This document shows positions 1-9,731 of a stretch of 64,000 bases of DNA, piece after piece (within the stretch, counting starts at the first letter, position 1; every line of letters begins with the position of its first letter). Position numbers and translations under genes: made by a program. The notes under the pieces were generated by a model that was given only the letters and a program-made list of their open reading frames with translations, had not been told where the DNA came from and ran no database searches. This DNA comes from Aquisphaera giovannonii (lineage in GTDB: Bacteria; Planctomycetota; Planctomycetia; Isosphaerales; Isosphaeraceae): assembly GCF_008087625.1 (NCBI RefSeq), contig NZ_CP042997.1, positions 3,844,001-3,908,000 of the forward strand, in the 5' to 3' direction.

Positions 1-2067
1 CCGTGGATCGGCGAGCACGTCGGGAAGTGGCTGCACGCCGCGACGCTCGCCTGGGCCAACACGGGCGACCTCGGGCTCAAGGCCAAGCTGGACCGAGTCG
101 CCGCGGACCTGATCGCCTGCCAGGAGCCGGACGGATACCTCGGCACCTACGTGCCCGAGAAGCGGTTCGGCCTGTTCGAGGGTGCCGACTGGGATGTCTG
201 GTCGCACAAGTACAACCTCATCGGGCTCCTGACCTATTACCAGCACACCGGCAACGCCCCCGCGCTCTCCTGCTGCCGGAAGATGGCGGACCTCCTCGTC
301 GCGACGTTCCCCGCCAGGAAGAGCATCCGGGAGGCCGGCACCCACGTGGGGATGGCGGCGACGAGCGTCCTGGAGCCGATCGTGCTCCTCTATCGCTTCA
401 CCGGGGATCCGCGCTATCTGGATTTCGCGCGGTATATCGTCAAGTCGTGGGACGAGCCCGGCGGGGCGGGGATCATCGCGTCGATCCGGGCGGGGAAGGG
501 GCTCAACGAGACGGCCAACGGCAAGGCCTACGAGATGCTCTCGAACCTCGTGGGGCTCTGCGAGCTCGCCAGGGCGACGGGGGATGACGAGCTCGTGCAT
601 GGCGTCCTGATCCGCGCCTGGCACGACGTCGTCGCCAATCGCCTCTACGTCACCGGGAGCACGAGCTCCCGAGAGCATTTCCAGCCGAACCGGGTCCTCC
701 CCGACCGGCCCTCCGCCAACGTGGGCGAGACCTGCGTGACGACGACCTGGATCCAGTTCAACCTCCAGTTGCTCCGGCTCACGGGGGACGTGCGCTTCGC
801 GAACGAGCTGGATCGATCGATCTACAATCACCTGGCCGCGGCCCAGCATCCCGGCGGGGACGACTGGTGCTACTACACGTCCCTCGAGGGGAAGAAGCCC
901 TACGACGCGGGGATCACCTGCTGCCACTCGAGCGGGCCGCGGGGCATGGCCCTCGCCGTGCAGGCGGCCTACTTCCGGGCGGTTCGCGACGGCGGCGACG
1001 CCCTGGTCGTGAACACGCTCGAAGACTCGCGGGCGACGGCGACGCTCGGCGGGGTCGAGACCACCGTCACGCAGTCGAGCGGCTTCCCCGAAGAGGGGGT
1101 CTCCGTGCTGACGATCCACGCGGCCCGTCCCGCCCGCTTCGGGATCCGGGTCCGCGTACCGACCTGGCTGGGCGGCATCTCGGCCACCGCGGGCGGGCAG
1201 GCCGTCGAGGCCACACCCTCCCAGGGTTGGGTCGAACTCCCGGCCAGGGAATGGAAGGACGGGGATCGGGTCACCCTGAGCTTCCCCTTCTCCCCGAAGC
1301 TCGGATATCAAGGTCGGGCCTCCACCCCGGGCGGGGCCTTCCTTTCCTACGGCCCGTTCGTGCTGGCCTACGACGAGGCGAACAACCCCGGGCTGCCCCC
1401 CGCCTCGACGCTCGGCCTTGTCGAGCCGACACCGAAGTTGACGCGGGCCCTCGGCCCCGACCTGGCCTTCCTCGGCCCCGTCGCCGACCGCCGGGGGACG
1501 ATCCACCGGGCGGTCTTCGTCCCGTTCGCCGACGCGGGCGCGACGGGCGGCCGGTATCGGGTCTGGCTCCGCATGCCGGGCGAGCCGGCGAAGGCGGCGA
1601 ACTCCCTCCTGGGAGACGGGGAGGAGGCGAGGTCCCGGCCGGGCAATCAGGACGGCTCGATCGTGGACGGCGACCCGAACAGCTTCGTCGTCACCTTCGA
1701 CCGGACCCCGTCCGCGGAAGATTGGTATTCCGTCGCGCTGCCCTCGCCCGCGAGAATTACCCGGGTCGTCTTCCGCCACGGGCACAGCTTCCACGACGGC
1801 GGTTGGTTCGACGCGAGCAAGGGCCGGCCGAAGGTGCAGGTCCGCCGCTCGACTGAGGGCCCGTGGGAGACGGTCGGCGAGCTGGCCACCTATCCCGCGA
1901 CGACCGCGGCCGACCACGCCGGCCTGAAGGACGGCCAGGCCTTCGAATGCAAGCTCGTGGCGCCGGTGGCCGCCTCGGCCGTCCGCGTCATCGGCACGCC
2001 CGCGAAGGGAGACGACCCCGGGCAGGCGTTCTCGTCATGCGGGGAGCTGGAGGCCTACGGGGAGTGA
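1..2067 (+). CDS. GH127-family (DUF1680) glycoside hydrolase, 5'-truncated by window edge
   Basis: The frame is open from base 1, so the N-terminus lies outside the window. Seen: an alpha/alpha-barrel-type sequence with the family's paired cysteines (codons at 919 and 922, in ITCCHSSGPRG) and an upstream acidic segment (SLEGKKPYDAG). In characterised GH127 beta-L-arabinofuranosidases the equivalent Glu and Cys residues bind zinc and one Cys is the nucleophile. The last ~160 residues (from about base 1590) look like a beta-sandwich appendage (ITRVVFRHG, PKVQVRRS, VRVIGT) resembling F5/8-type carbohydrate-binding modules. It probably removes arabinose-type side chains from plant or algal polysaccharide. 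Substrate is inferred from the family only, and DUF1680 contains other activities. Any signal peptide would be in the missing part. Confidence 0.85.
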   Translation, partial: PWIGEHVGKWLHAATLAWANTGDLGLKAKLDRVAADLIACQEPDGYLGTYVPEKRFGLFEGADWDVWSHKYNLIGLLTYYQHTGNAPALSCCRKMADLLVATFPARKSIREAGTHVGMAATSVLEPIVLLYRFTGDPRYLDFARYIVKSWDEPGGAGIIASIRAGKGLNETANGKAYEMLSNLVGLCELARATGDDELVHGVLIRAWHDVVANRLYVTGSTSSREHFQPNRVLPDRPSANVGETCVTTTWIQFNLQLLRLTGDVRFANELDRSIYNHLAAAQHPGGDDWCYYTSLEGKKPYDAGITCCHSSGPRGMALAVQAAYFRAVRDGGDALVVNTLEDSRATATLGGVETTVTQSSGFPEEGVSVLTIHAARPARFGIRVRVPTWLGGISATAGGQAVEATPSQGWVELPAREWKDGDRVTLSFPFSPKLGYQGRASTPGGAFLSYGPFVLAYDEANNPGLPPASTLGLVEPTPKLTRALGPDLAFLGPVADRRGTIHRAVFVPFADAGATGGRYRVWLRMPGEPAKAANSLLGDGEEARSRPGNQDGSIVDGDPNSFVVTFDRTPSAEDWYSVALPSPARITRVVFRHGHSFHDGGWFDASKGRPKVQVRRSTEGPWETVGELATYPATTAADHAGLKDGQAFECKLVAPVAASAVRVIGTPAKGDDPGQAFSSCGELEAYGE

Positions 2068-2167
2068 TCCGGTCGACCCGCAATCCCGCCGTGCCGGACG
2101 GGACGGGCGGCGGGGAGCCCGATCGCAATCGGCCGGGCGTTCTTGAGCCGCTCCTTTGAGGGGCACG

Positions 2168-2677
2168 CTAGCGGGACGGGCGGGCCCCGTGGATCCAGAG
2201 CTCTTCCAGGACCGAGTAGCCGCCGGGCCGCATCCCGAGGGCCTCGTAGGTCCGCTGGGCCTGGGCGTTGCCGTTCTCCACGTAAAGCCGCACGCCGATG
2301 ACGTCCGGCGCGGCGAGGGCTTCGGCGCGGAGGTGACGGAAGAGGGCCTTGAAGACGCCGCGGCCGCGATGATCGGCGTCGACGTAAACGCTCTGGAGCC
2401 ACCAGATCCAGCCGTCCCGCCAGTCGCTCCACTCCCGGGTGATCGCCGTCTGGCCGACGATCCGCGGGCCCTCCGGCATCGCCGCCTCCGCGACCCAGTA
2501 GCGGAGCCGGTCGGGCTCGGCCAGGGCGCGGGCCACCCCCCGGTCGAGGACCTCCGCGTCGAGCCGCTTGTGCTCGGTCTCGAGCGCGAGCCGGCGGTTG
2601 AACTCGACGATCACGGGGCGGTCGGCCGGCCTCGCATCGCGGACGATCAGCCCGGGGGCCGCGGGGTCGATGGTCAC
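2168..2677 (-). CDS. GNAT-family N-acetyltransferase
   Basis: A 169-residue protein with the GNAT core. QSVYVDADHRGRGVFKALF carries the acetyl-CoA-binding R-G-x-G loop, followed by LYVENGNAQAQRTYEALGM, the typical motif B end. The GTG start (2677-2675) overlaps the TGA stop of the rhomboid gene as GTGA, so the two are probably translationally coupled. Upstream reading in the same frame is antisense-like and does not resemble protein, which supports the GTG start. The acceptor substrate cannot be told from sequence; small-molecule amine or protein N-terminus are both possible. Confidence 0.88.
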   Translation of the reverse strand: MTIDPAAPGLIVRDARPADRPVIVEFNRRLALETEHKRLDAEVLDRGVARALAEPDRLRYWVAEAAMPEGPRIVGQTAITREWSDWRDGWIWWLQSVYVDADHRGRGVFKALFRHLRAEALAAPDVIGVRLYVENGNAQAQRTYEALGMRPGGYSVLEELWIHGARPSR

Positions 2678-3597
2678 AGCCGATCGCTCCGCTTGCTGCG
2701 GGCCCGACGGCTGGCCTCCTGGAGAATCCGGTTCTCCTCCTCGGTCAGGCCGGACCGGCCTTCGCGGGCGATCTTGGCGAGCACCTCGTCGAGGCGGGCG
2801 TCGAGCTGCTCCTCCGTGATGACCGCCGCGGAGGACGGCCTCGGCATGTGCCCTTCGCCCGACGACCGGGTCACGCCGGACGGCCGCGAGCGGGGCTGCT
2901 CGACGGGGACGGGCTTGACGATCCGGAGCCTGGGGCGTCGGAATCGCCCGCCCACCAGGCGGGACCATCGCAGGTCGAACTGCTTGAACGCGAAGGCGAA
3001 GGCCGCGCCGGCGAGGTGCGACTCGTAAGCGACGTCGCGGGACGGCTGGAAGAGGGGGAAGAAGAGGTAGATCGCCAGGGCCACCCACATGGGCATGGGC
3101 AGGATGAAGAAGAGCAGGATTTCGCGCCGCGGATAGTAGAGGGTGAAAAGGGTCACGACCGCCGTCACCGCGCCGGAGGCCCCGAGCATGGGCACGGAGC
3201 GCCCGCCCAACGGCCCCAGCTCGTGGATGGCCGCCCACGCGAGCGTGCTCACGCCGGCCGACGCGAGGTAGAAGGCCAGGAAGTCGCGGCCGCCCAGGAG
3301 CGATTCCATCTCGCGCCCGACGAACCAGAGGAAGAGCATGTTGAAGACGAGGTGCCAGATGTTGCCGTGGAGGAACGTCGCCGTCCAGAGCTCCCAGACC
3401 TTCCCCTGATGGAAGATCCCCTCGGGGGTGGCCATCAGCCAGTGGCGGACGAAATCCGACTCCTGGTTGAGCGACTGCGTGAGGAGGAACACCGCGCAGT
3501 TGATGACGATTAGGGTGTTGCACCACGGGGACACGCCGCCGAACCAGCCCGACCCTCCTCCCTCACCACGATAGTACTCGCGGTCATAGATACCCAT
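2674..3597 (-). CDS. Rhomboid-family intramembrane serine protease
   Basis: 307 residues with about six hydrophobic segments. The catalytic dyad is visible: Ser141 in LGASGAV and His194 in YESHLAGA. The HGNIWHLVFNMLFLWFVG helix (about 77-94) is the rhomboid signature, and the tail after residue ~215 is charged and cytosolic, with a predicted coiled segment. Rhomboids cut transmembrane helices within the lipid bilayer; the substrate here is unknown. The gene is followed immediately by the GNAT gene with a 4-base overlap. The ATG at 3597 gives a short hydrophilic N-terminus before the first membrane segment, as in related planctomycete proteins. Confidence 0.93.
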   Translation of the reverse strand: MGIYDREYYRGEGGGSGWFGGVSPWCNTLIVINCAVFLLTQSLNQESDFVRHWLMATPEGIFHQGKVWELWTATFLHGNIWHLVFNMLFLWFVGREMESLLGGRDFLAFYLASAGVSTLAWAAIHELGPLGGRSVPMLGASGAVTAVVTLFTLYYPRREILLFFILPMPMWVALAIYLFFPLFQPSRDVAYESHLAGAAFAFAFKQFDLRWSRLVGGRFRRPRLRIVKPVPVEQPRSRPSGVTRSSGEGHMPRPSSAAVITEEQLDARLDEVLAKIAREGRSGLTEEENRILQEASRRARSKRSDRL

Positions 3598-3789
3598 GTC
3601 GGCTTCGCTCCGGCGGACGGAAAGGGCGGCTGCGGGCTGCGATCCCGGGCGGTCGGCTGATCCCCCAACATCATCATGGGACCGGCCCGCGGGACTGTCA
3701 ACGGGTCGCGCGCGAGCTCCCCCGGCTGGCGGGAGGGCGGGCGAAGCGGGGCCATGGAGGGTGACTTCGCGGCGGCCGGGAACGGCGGC

Positions 3790-4170
3790 TCAGTCGAGCT
3801 CGAAGGCCTCGATGGCCTCCTGGCGGGTCGCGTAGAGCGGCCAGACGATGTCCAGCGACGTGATCCGGAGAAGCTCGCGCGTCCTGGGGGTCACGCCGCA
3901 GAGGGCCATCGACCCGCCCCGCGACAGCGCGAGTTTCCAGCAGCGGATGAGGAGGGCCAGGAACATCGAGCCGAAGAAGTCCACGCGGCCGAGGTCGAAG
4001 ATGATGAGCGGGTCTTCCTCCCGCTCCAGCGGCCTGAGGATGAGTTCCGCGGCCTGCTCCTCGAGGCCGAATTTCAGCCGTTCGAGCGCGGGGGTCGCGA
4101 CGATCACGGTGATGTCGCCATGCCGCTCGATGGTGAAGGCGTCTTCGGGATTCGGCTTCCTGGTGCTCAT
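3790..4170 (-). CDS. STAS-domain protein, anti-sigma factor antagonist type
   Basis: 126 residues, a single STAS domain. The segment LIIFDLGRVDFFGSMFLALLI matches the antagonist loop in which a Ser (here Ser68) is phosphorylated by a serine kinase/anti-sigma factor. No kinase or phosphatase partner is encoded next to it, so this looks like an orphan member of a partner-switching system. The usual D-S-S/T loop is G-S here, so phosphorylation at Ser68 is likely but not certain. A small unknown gene lies 220 bp upstream on the same strand. Confidence 0.8.
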   Translation of the reverse strand: MSTRKPNPEDAFTIERHGDITVIVATPALERLKFGLEEQAAELILRPLEREEDPLIIFDLGRVDFFGSMFLALLIRCWKLALSRGGSMALCGVTPRTRELLRITSLDIVWPLYATRQEAIEAFELD

Positions 4171-4228
4171 CGTGCAAGCTCGAGAGGTCGCGAAACGCCC
4201 GGTGGTTGGGTCGGGCTCGCCGGGTGAA

Positions 4229-4243
4229 CCCCTAGAGTAGGGG
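4229..4243. repeat. Small perfect inverted repeat upstream of STAS gene
   Basis: CCCCTA-gag-TAGGGG, six-base arms with a 3-base loop, lies 59 bp upstream of the STAS start codon. It could be an mRNA hairpin in the leader or the end of the upstream small gene's transcript. No T-tract follows, so it is not a classical terminator. Confidence 0.3.
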
Positions 4244-4392
4244 GCGCGACGCCGCCAGGCAAGGCAAAATCACGAACCCTTCCGGTTGGGCAGACGACCG
4301 GCATCGCCGAAGCCGCTCTCCAACGCCCGGTGCCCCGAGCGCCCGCCACCCCGGTGCGGGCCCGGGGTCGGCAGGGCTCTCTCATGGGCCGG

Positions 4393-4617
4393 TCAGGCGG
4401 AGGGTCGGCAGTTGGAGAAGGCGCGGATCACCTCGTAGAGGTCGCTGCTGACCATCAGCTCGTCGTTCTCGAAGTCCCGGAGCCAGAGGAAGTTGTCGCG
4501 GTAGGCCTGGGCCAGGAGGGGATAGAGGTCCGACAAGCGGACGGAGATCGAGGGGCCGTTGATGTCCTCGGTCGTCTCTTCGTCGTAGGGGAAAAGGCGC
4601 AATCGCGCAGTCGCCAT
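4393..4617 (-). CDS. Small conserved-looking protein of unknown function
   Basis: 74 residues, acidic, with aromatic-rich stretches (YPLLAQAYRDNFLWL) and no membrane segment. The ATG at 4617 is preceded by a good ribosome-binding site (GGAGGA about 7 bases upstream). The reading frame continues further upstream, but the extra residues (MKRNRTARRRIS) lie before this site and are probably not translated. No domain is recognised. The strong RBS and ordinary composition make it a likely real gene. Confidence 0.6.
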   Translation of the reverse strand: MATARLRLFPYDEETTEDINGPSISVRLSDLYPLLAQAYRDNFLWLRDFENDELMVSSDLYEVIRAFSNCRPSA

Positions 4618-5049
4618 AGAGATCCTCCTCCGTGCGGTCCTGTTCCGTTTCACGGGCTCGGGCCGTCAGCCGAGGGCGTGACACCCGCCTGGGCCGGGTC
4701 GCGAGGCGACGGGGATGGAAGTGAGATGGGGTACCCGCGGCCCCTTATCCGTCCCGGCCGATTGTTTCATCGGCCCCGGGCCGCCACCTTCATGAACCTA
4801 TTCCGGCGTCGCGGCCCGGCCCCCCGGCCCGCCGTCGGCACCCTCGGCACAATCTCCCCGCCCCTTCAAGAAAGGGGGGACAGGCCGGGCGGATTGTGCT
4901 AGAGTTCCGCTCCCAGACTGCCGAAGGCGCGGCGGGGACGCCCGACGCCCCCGCGCGGCCCGTCGCGGTCTGCCACAACGCACGGGATGGAAACCGGGCC
5001 CTTGCAGGAGCAGTCGGCCCGGCGTTGCGCTCAAGGAGGAGCATTGCGC
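4618..5049. other. Intergenic region with one hairpin
   Basis: Divergent region between the small unknown gene (minus) and the peptidase gene (plus). It should hold both promoters, but I cannot assign hexamers with confidence. The only clear structure is a hairpin at 4861-4877 (CCCCTT-caaga-AAGGGG). Confidence 0.5.
4861..4877. repeat. Hairpin CCCCTT/AAGGGG
   Basis: A perfect 6-bp stem with a 5-base loop inside a G- and C-rich tract, about 170 bp upstream of the peptidase start. It resembles short dispersed hairpins found between genes in many GC-rich bacteria. Its role is unknown. Confidence 0.35.
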
Positions 5050-5889
5050 ATGGCGGATTCTCACCGGGACCCGGCGAGGCGGCTCGGCGGCGTGTCCCTG
5101 CTCGTCCTCGTCGGCCTCCACCTCCTCTGCGGAGCCTCCTTCCGCACGACGAACTTCGTGGTCGAAGCCCCGACCGCCGCGGTCGCCCGGAAGGTGGCCG
5201 AGCACGCCGAGACCTGCCGGCTCCAGATCGCCCGCGCGTGGCTGGGCAAGGAGCTCCCCGACTGGTCCGCCCCGTGCCCGATCCGGGTGAAGCTGACCGG
5301 CGGCGAGGCGGGCGGCATCACGTCGTTCGGCTTCAACCGCGGCCGGGTGACGGACCAGAACATGTCCGTCGAGGGTAGGCTCGACCGGATCCTGGCCTCG
5401 TCCCTCCCGCACGAGATCACCCACACGATCTTCGCCGCCTACTTCGGGGCGCCCATGCCCCGCTGGGCCGACGAGGGGGCGTCGCTCCTCTCCGAGGACG
5501 ACCGCGAGCTGAGGCGGCACGACCAGATCGCCGCCGACCTGCTGGCCCGCCGCCGCGAATTCTCGCTGGGCCGGCTCTTCACCATCGAGGAATACCCCAG
5601 GGACCTGATGTCCTTCTACGGGCAGGGTTACTCGATCTCCCGATTCCTCGTCGACATGGGGGGCCGGCCCCGGTTCCTCCGCTTCGTCCACGACGGCCTG
5701 GAGAAGGGCTGGGACGCTGCGACCCGCGACCACTACGGCCTGGCCAACGTCCGCGAGCTCGACCGCGCCTGGCGGGCCTGGCACCAGGTCTCCCTGACCG
5801 CCGCCGCCGATCCGGCCGACGACGACGACACCCCCGGCCTGGCGCTCCGGGACGAGGACGATGCCAGCCAGCCGATCGTGAGGCGATGA
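5050..5889 (+). CDS. Membrane-anchored or secreted gluzincin metallopeptidase (peptidase MA-like)
   Basis: 279 residues. The ATG at 5050 is chosen over an upstream in-frame ATG at 4987 because an AAGGAGGA site ends 9 bases before it. A hydrophobic segment (residues ~13-30) is a signal peptide or N-terminal anchor. The zinc motif HEITH is at 121-125 and the probable third ligand is Glu142 in WADEGAS, the arrangement of the peptidase MA family. The C-terminal ~40 residues are acidic and low-complexity. It probably acts outside the cytoplasmic membrane; the substrate is unknown. Confidence 0.82.
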   Translation: MADSHRDPARRLGGVSLLVLVGLHLLCGASFRTTNFVVEAPTAAVARKVAEHAETCRLQIARAWLGKELPDWSAPCPIRVKLTGGEAGGITSFGFNRGRVTDQNMSVEGRLDRILASSLPHEITHTIFAAYFGAPMPRWADEGASLLSEDDRELRRHDQIAADLLARRREFSLGRLFTIEEYPRDLMSFYGQGYSISRFLVDMGGRPRFLRFVHDGLEKGWDAATRDHYGLANVRELDRAWRAWHQVSLTAAADPADDDDTPGLALRDEDDASQPIVRR

Positions 5890-5966
5890 GGCGCATCGGC
5901 TGTCGGCCCGGCCCGTCTCGGGTTAGAATAGGAGAGTGAGGAGAACTCCTTCCGAGGAGATTGGCG

Positions 5967-6749
5967 ATGCCTTGCCCGTTCCCCGGCATGGACCCGTACA
6001 TCGAGGCGCTCGGGCTCTGGGAGGGTTTCCATGCGCCGATGATCACCCGATGCGCCGATCTGCTGAATCTGCACCTGCCCGGCGACTACGTCGCCCAGAT
6101 CGAGACGCGAGTCGCGGTGGTCAGCCTGGATGAGCCCCCTGGCATCAGGGTACCGGACTTGCTGATCGGGAAGAGGCGAGGCGTATCCCAGCCTGCCGTG
6201 CTCCCCACGGATGGTGGGGGGAGCGTGGCGACGCTCGAACCGGTCACCGTCCCTCTGGCCAGGGGGTCGGTCGAGATCCGCCAACGCTGGATCGAGATCA
6301 AGCAGCTCCCCGACCTCGAACTGGTCACGGTCATCGAGATCCTCTCTCCGACGAACAAGGCCGGTGACGGCCGGTCGGAATACGTCCGGAAGCGAGACGC
6401 CCTGCTCGACCGCCCCATCAACCTCGTCGAGGTCGACCTGCTCCTCTACGGCGCACCGCCGCCCATGGGGAAGACGCTACCCCGCGGCCTCTATCACGCG
6501 ATCGTGGCGCGAGCCGAAGGGCGGCCGAACGCCCAGGTCTATTCCTGGGGAGTGCGTCAGCCCCTCCCCTCCATCCCGATCCCGCTCCGCAGCCCCACCC
6601 CCGATGTGAATCTCGGCCTCGCCGAAGCCTTCGAGCTCACCTACCGCCTCGGCCGGTTCGACATGATCGTCCGGCACGACGGGTCCCTGCCCGAGTGGCT
6701 CCCCCTCGACCCCGCGGACCGCGAGTGGGCCGAGGCCATCGGTCGGTAG
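5967..6749 (+). CDS. DUF4058 family protein (copy 1)
   Basis: 260 residues beginning MPCPFPGMDPYIE, the hallmark opening of DUF4058. The ATG at 5967 has AGGAGA about 6 bases upstream; an in-frame TTG at 5961 is less likely. Internal motifs ELVTVIEILSPTNK and DLLLYG match the family's core, whose V-x-E-I-L-S-P-x-N-K segment is reminiscent of nuclease-like folds, though this is inference. The family is expanded in planctomycetes and cyanobacteria, usually as scattered single genes, and has no established function. A second member lies at 13728-14456. Confidence 0.85.
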   Translation: MPCPFPGMDPYIEALGLWEGFHAPMITRCADLLNLHLPGDYVAQIETRVAVVSLDEPPGIRVPDLLIGKRRGVSQPAVLPTDGGGSVATLEPVTVPLARGSVEIRQRWIEIKQLPDLELVTVIEILSPTNKAGDGRSEYVRKRDALLDRPINLVEVDLLLYGAPPPMGKTLPRGLYHAIVARAEGRPNAQVYSWGVRQPLPSIPIPLRSPTPDVNLGLAEAFELTYRLGRFDMIVRHDGSLPEWLPLDPADREWAEAIGR

Positions 6750-6921
6750 CCCGGCCTCGGGCCGTCTCGAGGCTCCCGAACCCCTTCGCGAATCCCCGCG
6801 TCCGGGGCATCGCCGCGCGACCGGGCCCCGGCAGGTGTAGCCGGGGGGCTGGCCGACTACAGACCTTGCGCTAGATGGCCCACGAGCGGCTCATGCTGGC
6901 GGGCCGTCGTCCGGCCCCGGA

Positions 6922-8547
6922 TCAGGCCAGCACCGGCAACTGCTGGAAGAAGTCGTTCCCCTTGTCGTCGACGAGGATGAATGCCGGGAAGTCGACGACC
7001 TCGATCTTGTAGACGGCCTCCATGCCGAGCTCGGGGTACTCGAGGAGCTCGACCTTCCTGATGTTCTCCTTGGCGAGGATCGCGGCGGGGCCACCGATCG
7101 AGCCGAGGTAGAAGCCGCCGTGCTTCATGCAGGCGTCGGTCACGGCCTTGGAGCGGTTCCCCTTGGCGATCATCACCATCGACCCGCCGTTGTCCTGGAA
7201 GAGGTCCACGTAGCTGTCCATCCGCCCGGCCGTGGTCGGGCCGAACGAGCCCGATGGCAAGCCCTCGGGGGTCTTCGCCGGGCCGGCGTAGTAGACCGGG
7301 TGGTCCTTCAGGTACTGCGGCATCCCCTCGCCCCTGTCGAGCCGCTCCTTGATCTTCGCGTGCGCAATGTCGCGCGCGACGATGATCGTGCCGCTCAGCT
7401 TCAAAGGGGTCGAGATCGGGTACTTCGTCAGCTCGCCCAGGATCTCCGGCATCGGCCGGTTGAGGTCCACCTTCACGCCGTGCTCCTGGCCCAGGCCGGA
7501 GCGATATTGGGGGGGGATGAACCGGGCCGGGTCGCGTTCCAGTTCCTCGAGCCAGATGCCGTCCCTGTCGATCCTCGCCTTGATGTTCCGGTCGGCCGAG
7601 CAGGAGACGCCCAGGCCCACCGGGCAGCTCGCGCCGTGGCGGGGCAGTCGGATCACCCGGGCATCGAGCGCGAAGTACTTGCCCCCGAACTGGGCGCCGA
7701 TCCCGCTCTTGCGGGCGATCTCCATCACCTTCGCTTCCATCTCCGGGTCGCGGAAGGCCCGGCCGAGCCTGTTGCCGGAGGTCGGCAGCCCGTCGAGGTA
7801 ATGCGCGCTCGCGAGCTTCACCGTCTTCATCGTCGCCTCGGCGGAGGTCCCGCCGATGACCACGGCCAGGTGATAGGGGGGGCAGGCGGCGGTTCCCAGG
7901 GACCGCAGCTTCTCCTTGAGGAATTTCTCCAGGCTCGCCGGGTTGAGGAGGGCCTTGGTCTCCTGGAACAGGTACGACTTGTTCGCCGAGCCGCCGCCCT
8001 TGGCCACGAAGAGGAACGAATAGCTGTCCCCGGGCGTCGCGAAGAGGTCGACCTGGGCGGGGAGGTTCGTGCCCGAGTTGATCTCCTCGTACATCGAGAC
8101 GGGGATCGTCTGCGAGTAGCGGAGGTTCTCCTTCTGATAGGTCTCGTAGATCCCCCTCGAGATCCATTCCTCGTCCTTGACGCCCGTCCAGACCTTCTGG
8201 CCCTTCTTGCCGATCACGATGGCCGTGCCGGTGTCCTGGCACATCGGGAGCTGGAACCCCGAGGCGACCGCGGCGTTCCGGAGCAGGGCGATCGCGACGC
8301 CCCTGTCGTTCGGCGACGCCTCCGGATCGTCGAGGATCGCGGCGACTTCCTCCAGGTGGGAGGCCCGGTACAGGAACGAGACGTCCCGGAGCGCCTCGCG
8401 GGCGAGCAGCGTCAGGGCCTCCGGCTTGACCTTGAGGATCTCCTCGCCCTCGAAGCTCGCGGTCGAGACGAGCTCCGATCCGAGGTGGCGATAGCGGGTC
8501 GAGTCCGATTCGAGGGGGAACGGATCCTGATAGGCGAATTCGGGCAT
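6922..8547 (-). CDS. fumA: Class I (iron-sulfur) fumarate hydratase
   Basis: 541 residues, the full length of the FumA/FumB type, which carries alpha and beta parts on one chain. It hydrates fumarate to L-malate in the TCA cycle using an oxygen-sensitive [4Fe-4S] cluster. Candidate cluster cysteines are in [16 protein letters not shown] and [27 protein letters not shown] and [16 protein letters not shown] are typical beta-domain motifs. The ATG at 8547 has AGGAG 7-8 bases upstream; the longer frame to 8640 lacks sense upstream. It is the last gene of a minus-strand run with the CBM9-like gene (65 bp gap). Confidence 0.95.
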   Translation of the reverse strand: MPEFAYQDPFPLESDSTRYRHLGSELVSTASFEGEEILKVKPEALTLLAREALRDVSFLYRASHLEEVAAILDDPEASPNDRGVAIALLRNAAVASGFQLPMCQDTGTAIVIGKKGQKVWTGVKDEEWISRGIYETYQKENLRYSQTIPVSMYEEINSGTNLPAQVDLFATPGDSYSFLFVAKGGGSANKSYLFQETKALLNPASLEKFLKEKLRSLGTAACPPYHLAVVIGGTSAEATMKTVKLASAHYLDGLPTSGNRLGRAFRDPEMEAKVMEIARKSGIGAQFGGKYFALDARVIRLPRHGASCPVGLGVSCSADRNIKARIDRDGIWLEELERDPARFIPPQYRSGLGQEHGVKVDLNRPMPEILGELTKYPISTPLKLSGTIIVARDIAHAKIKERLDRGEGMPQYLKDHPVYYAGPAKTPEGLPSGSFGPTTAGRMDSYVDLFQDNGGSMVMIAKGNRSKAVTDACMKHGGFYLGSIGGPAAILAKENIRKVELLEYPELGMEAVYKIEVVDFPAFILVDDKGNDFFQQLPVLA

Positions 8548-8612
8548 CGTGGGGCTCCTCTCGGGGATGCCGCGGCGCGACGTCGCGACGCGGGGAAGAG
8601 GAGGCCATTGTA

Positions 8613-9269
8613 TCACGGCTTCAGCTCGAGCGTGGCCCACAGGCCGGGGTTCTCGCCGAGGGGGAAATCCCGGCCCACGCCCAGGAACTGGTCCTCACGC
8701 TCGTGGTCGCTCACCTGGTAGGCGAAGCCGAGCCGGCTGTTGTTCTCCGGGTCGAAGCCGTGGAGCACCTTCGCCGGCAGGAAGACCTCGAAGCCCCAGC
8801 CCCCCTTCGCGACGGTCGCCCGGTTGGACAGGTCGGACGGGTCGCAGATCGGCGCGTCCGCCAGGGCCCGGGCGATGGCCCGCTGGCCGATGTCGACGTC
8901 CAGGGTCTTGCGATCCGGCCGGAGCACCAGCCGGGCCGAGAACCGGTGGCAGAACCGCGTCGCGCGGCTCACGTTGCGGGTGTCCCGGGTGTCGACCCAC
9001 AGGTGGATGTCGGCGAAGCCCTCGGGCCGGTCGGGCTGCTTCGACCTGCCCTCGGCGAGCACGGCGACGCCCAGCCCATGCTGGTTCCAGGCCACCCGCA
9101 CCGAGGCCCACGACGACCGGCCCTCGAGCGCCCCGAGGTCGGGCAGGGTGCAGGCCGCGGGCAGGTCCAGGAGCGGGCCCTGGCCCCCGGGCCGCGGCAT
9201 CGCCTCGACGAACGGCGCGGAGGCGGCGAGCCGGAACCAGAACGCCTGGGGCAGCAGGGCCTTGGACAT
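8613..9269 (-). CDS. CBM9-like/DOMON-type beta-sandwich protein
   Basis: 218 residues with no obvious signal peptide. [21 protein letters not shown] and [25 protein letters not shown], followed by [34 protein letters not shown], fit the carbohydrate-binding family 9-like fold found as stand-alone proteins in planctomycetes. A strong GGAGGT site precedes the ATG. It sits between a small membrane protein (31 bp) and fumarase (65 bp) on the same strand, probably one transcript. A ligand cannot be predicted; the link to fumarase is positional only. Confidence 0.6.
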   Translation of the reverse strand: MSKALLPQAFWFRLAASAPFVEAMPRPGGQGPLLDLPAACTLPDLGALEGRSSWASVRVAWNQHGLGVAVLAEGRSKQPDRPEGFADIHLWVDTRDTRNVSRATRFCHRFSARLVLRPDRKTLDVDIGQRAIARALADAPICDPSDLSNRATVAKGGWGFEVFLPAKVLHGFDPENNSRLGFAYQVSDHEREDQFLGVGRDFPLGENPGLWATLELKP

Positions 9270-9300
9270 CGCGATGATACCTCCGGGTGCGGCCGCCGGG

Positions 9301-9627
9301 TCACTCGAGCGAGGCGTCCACGAACGGCGCGGGCTTCTCGACCGGACCCGGCTTCAGCAAGGCGCCCAGGATCGTGCTCAGGCCCAGCCCGACGAAGAGG
9401 AAGACGAAGCTGAATCCCGCCAGCGCCCACGCGCCGATGAAGGCCGCCCAGTAGCCGGCCTGCAGGCCCTTCCACAACCCGTTGTAGAAGTAGCCCTCGA
9501 TGCAGGACGTGACGGCGATCAGGAACATGATGCCGGGCCAGAATCGGCCCGCATAGAGGAGGAGGCCGATCCCGACCAGCCAGATGCCGCCGATGATCTC
9601 CCCGCGTCGTGCCGCAACCGGTTTCAT
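9301..9627 (-). CDS. Small membrane protein of unknown function
   Basis: 108 residues with about three hydrophobic helices (GGIWLVGIGLLLYAG, GIMFLIAVTSCIEGYF, AAFIGAWALAGFSFVFLFVG) and a short proline-containing tail. Start taken at the ATG at 9627, preceded by AGGGGAAGG; an ATG 24 bases further upstream is possible. It probably leads a three-gene transcript with the CBM9-like and fumarase genes. No family is recognised with confidence. Confidence 0.65.
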   Translation of the reverse strand: MKPVAARRGEIIGGIWLVGIGLLLYAGRFWPGIMFLIAVTSCIEGYFYNGLWKGLQAGYWAAFIGAWALAGFSFVFLFVGLGLSTILGALLKPGPVEKPAPFVDASLE

Positions 9628-9731
9628 GGGAAGGCCTTCCCCTGGAATCATCGGGAACCACCATGCCGCCGGCGCGGATCGCGGGCCGGCGGCCTCGGGA
9701 GGGAGTTCGACCGCGGCGGCCGTTTATTGGC

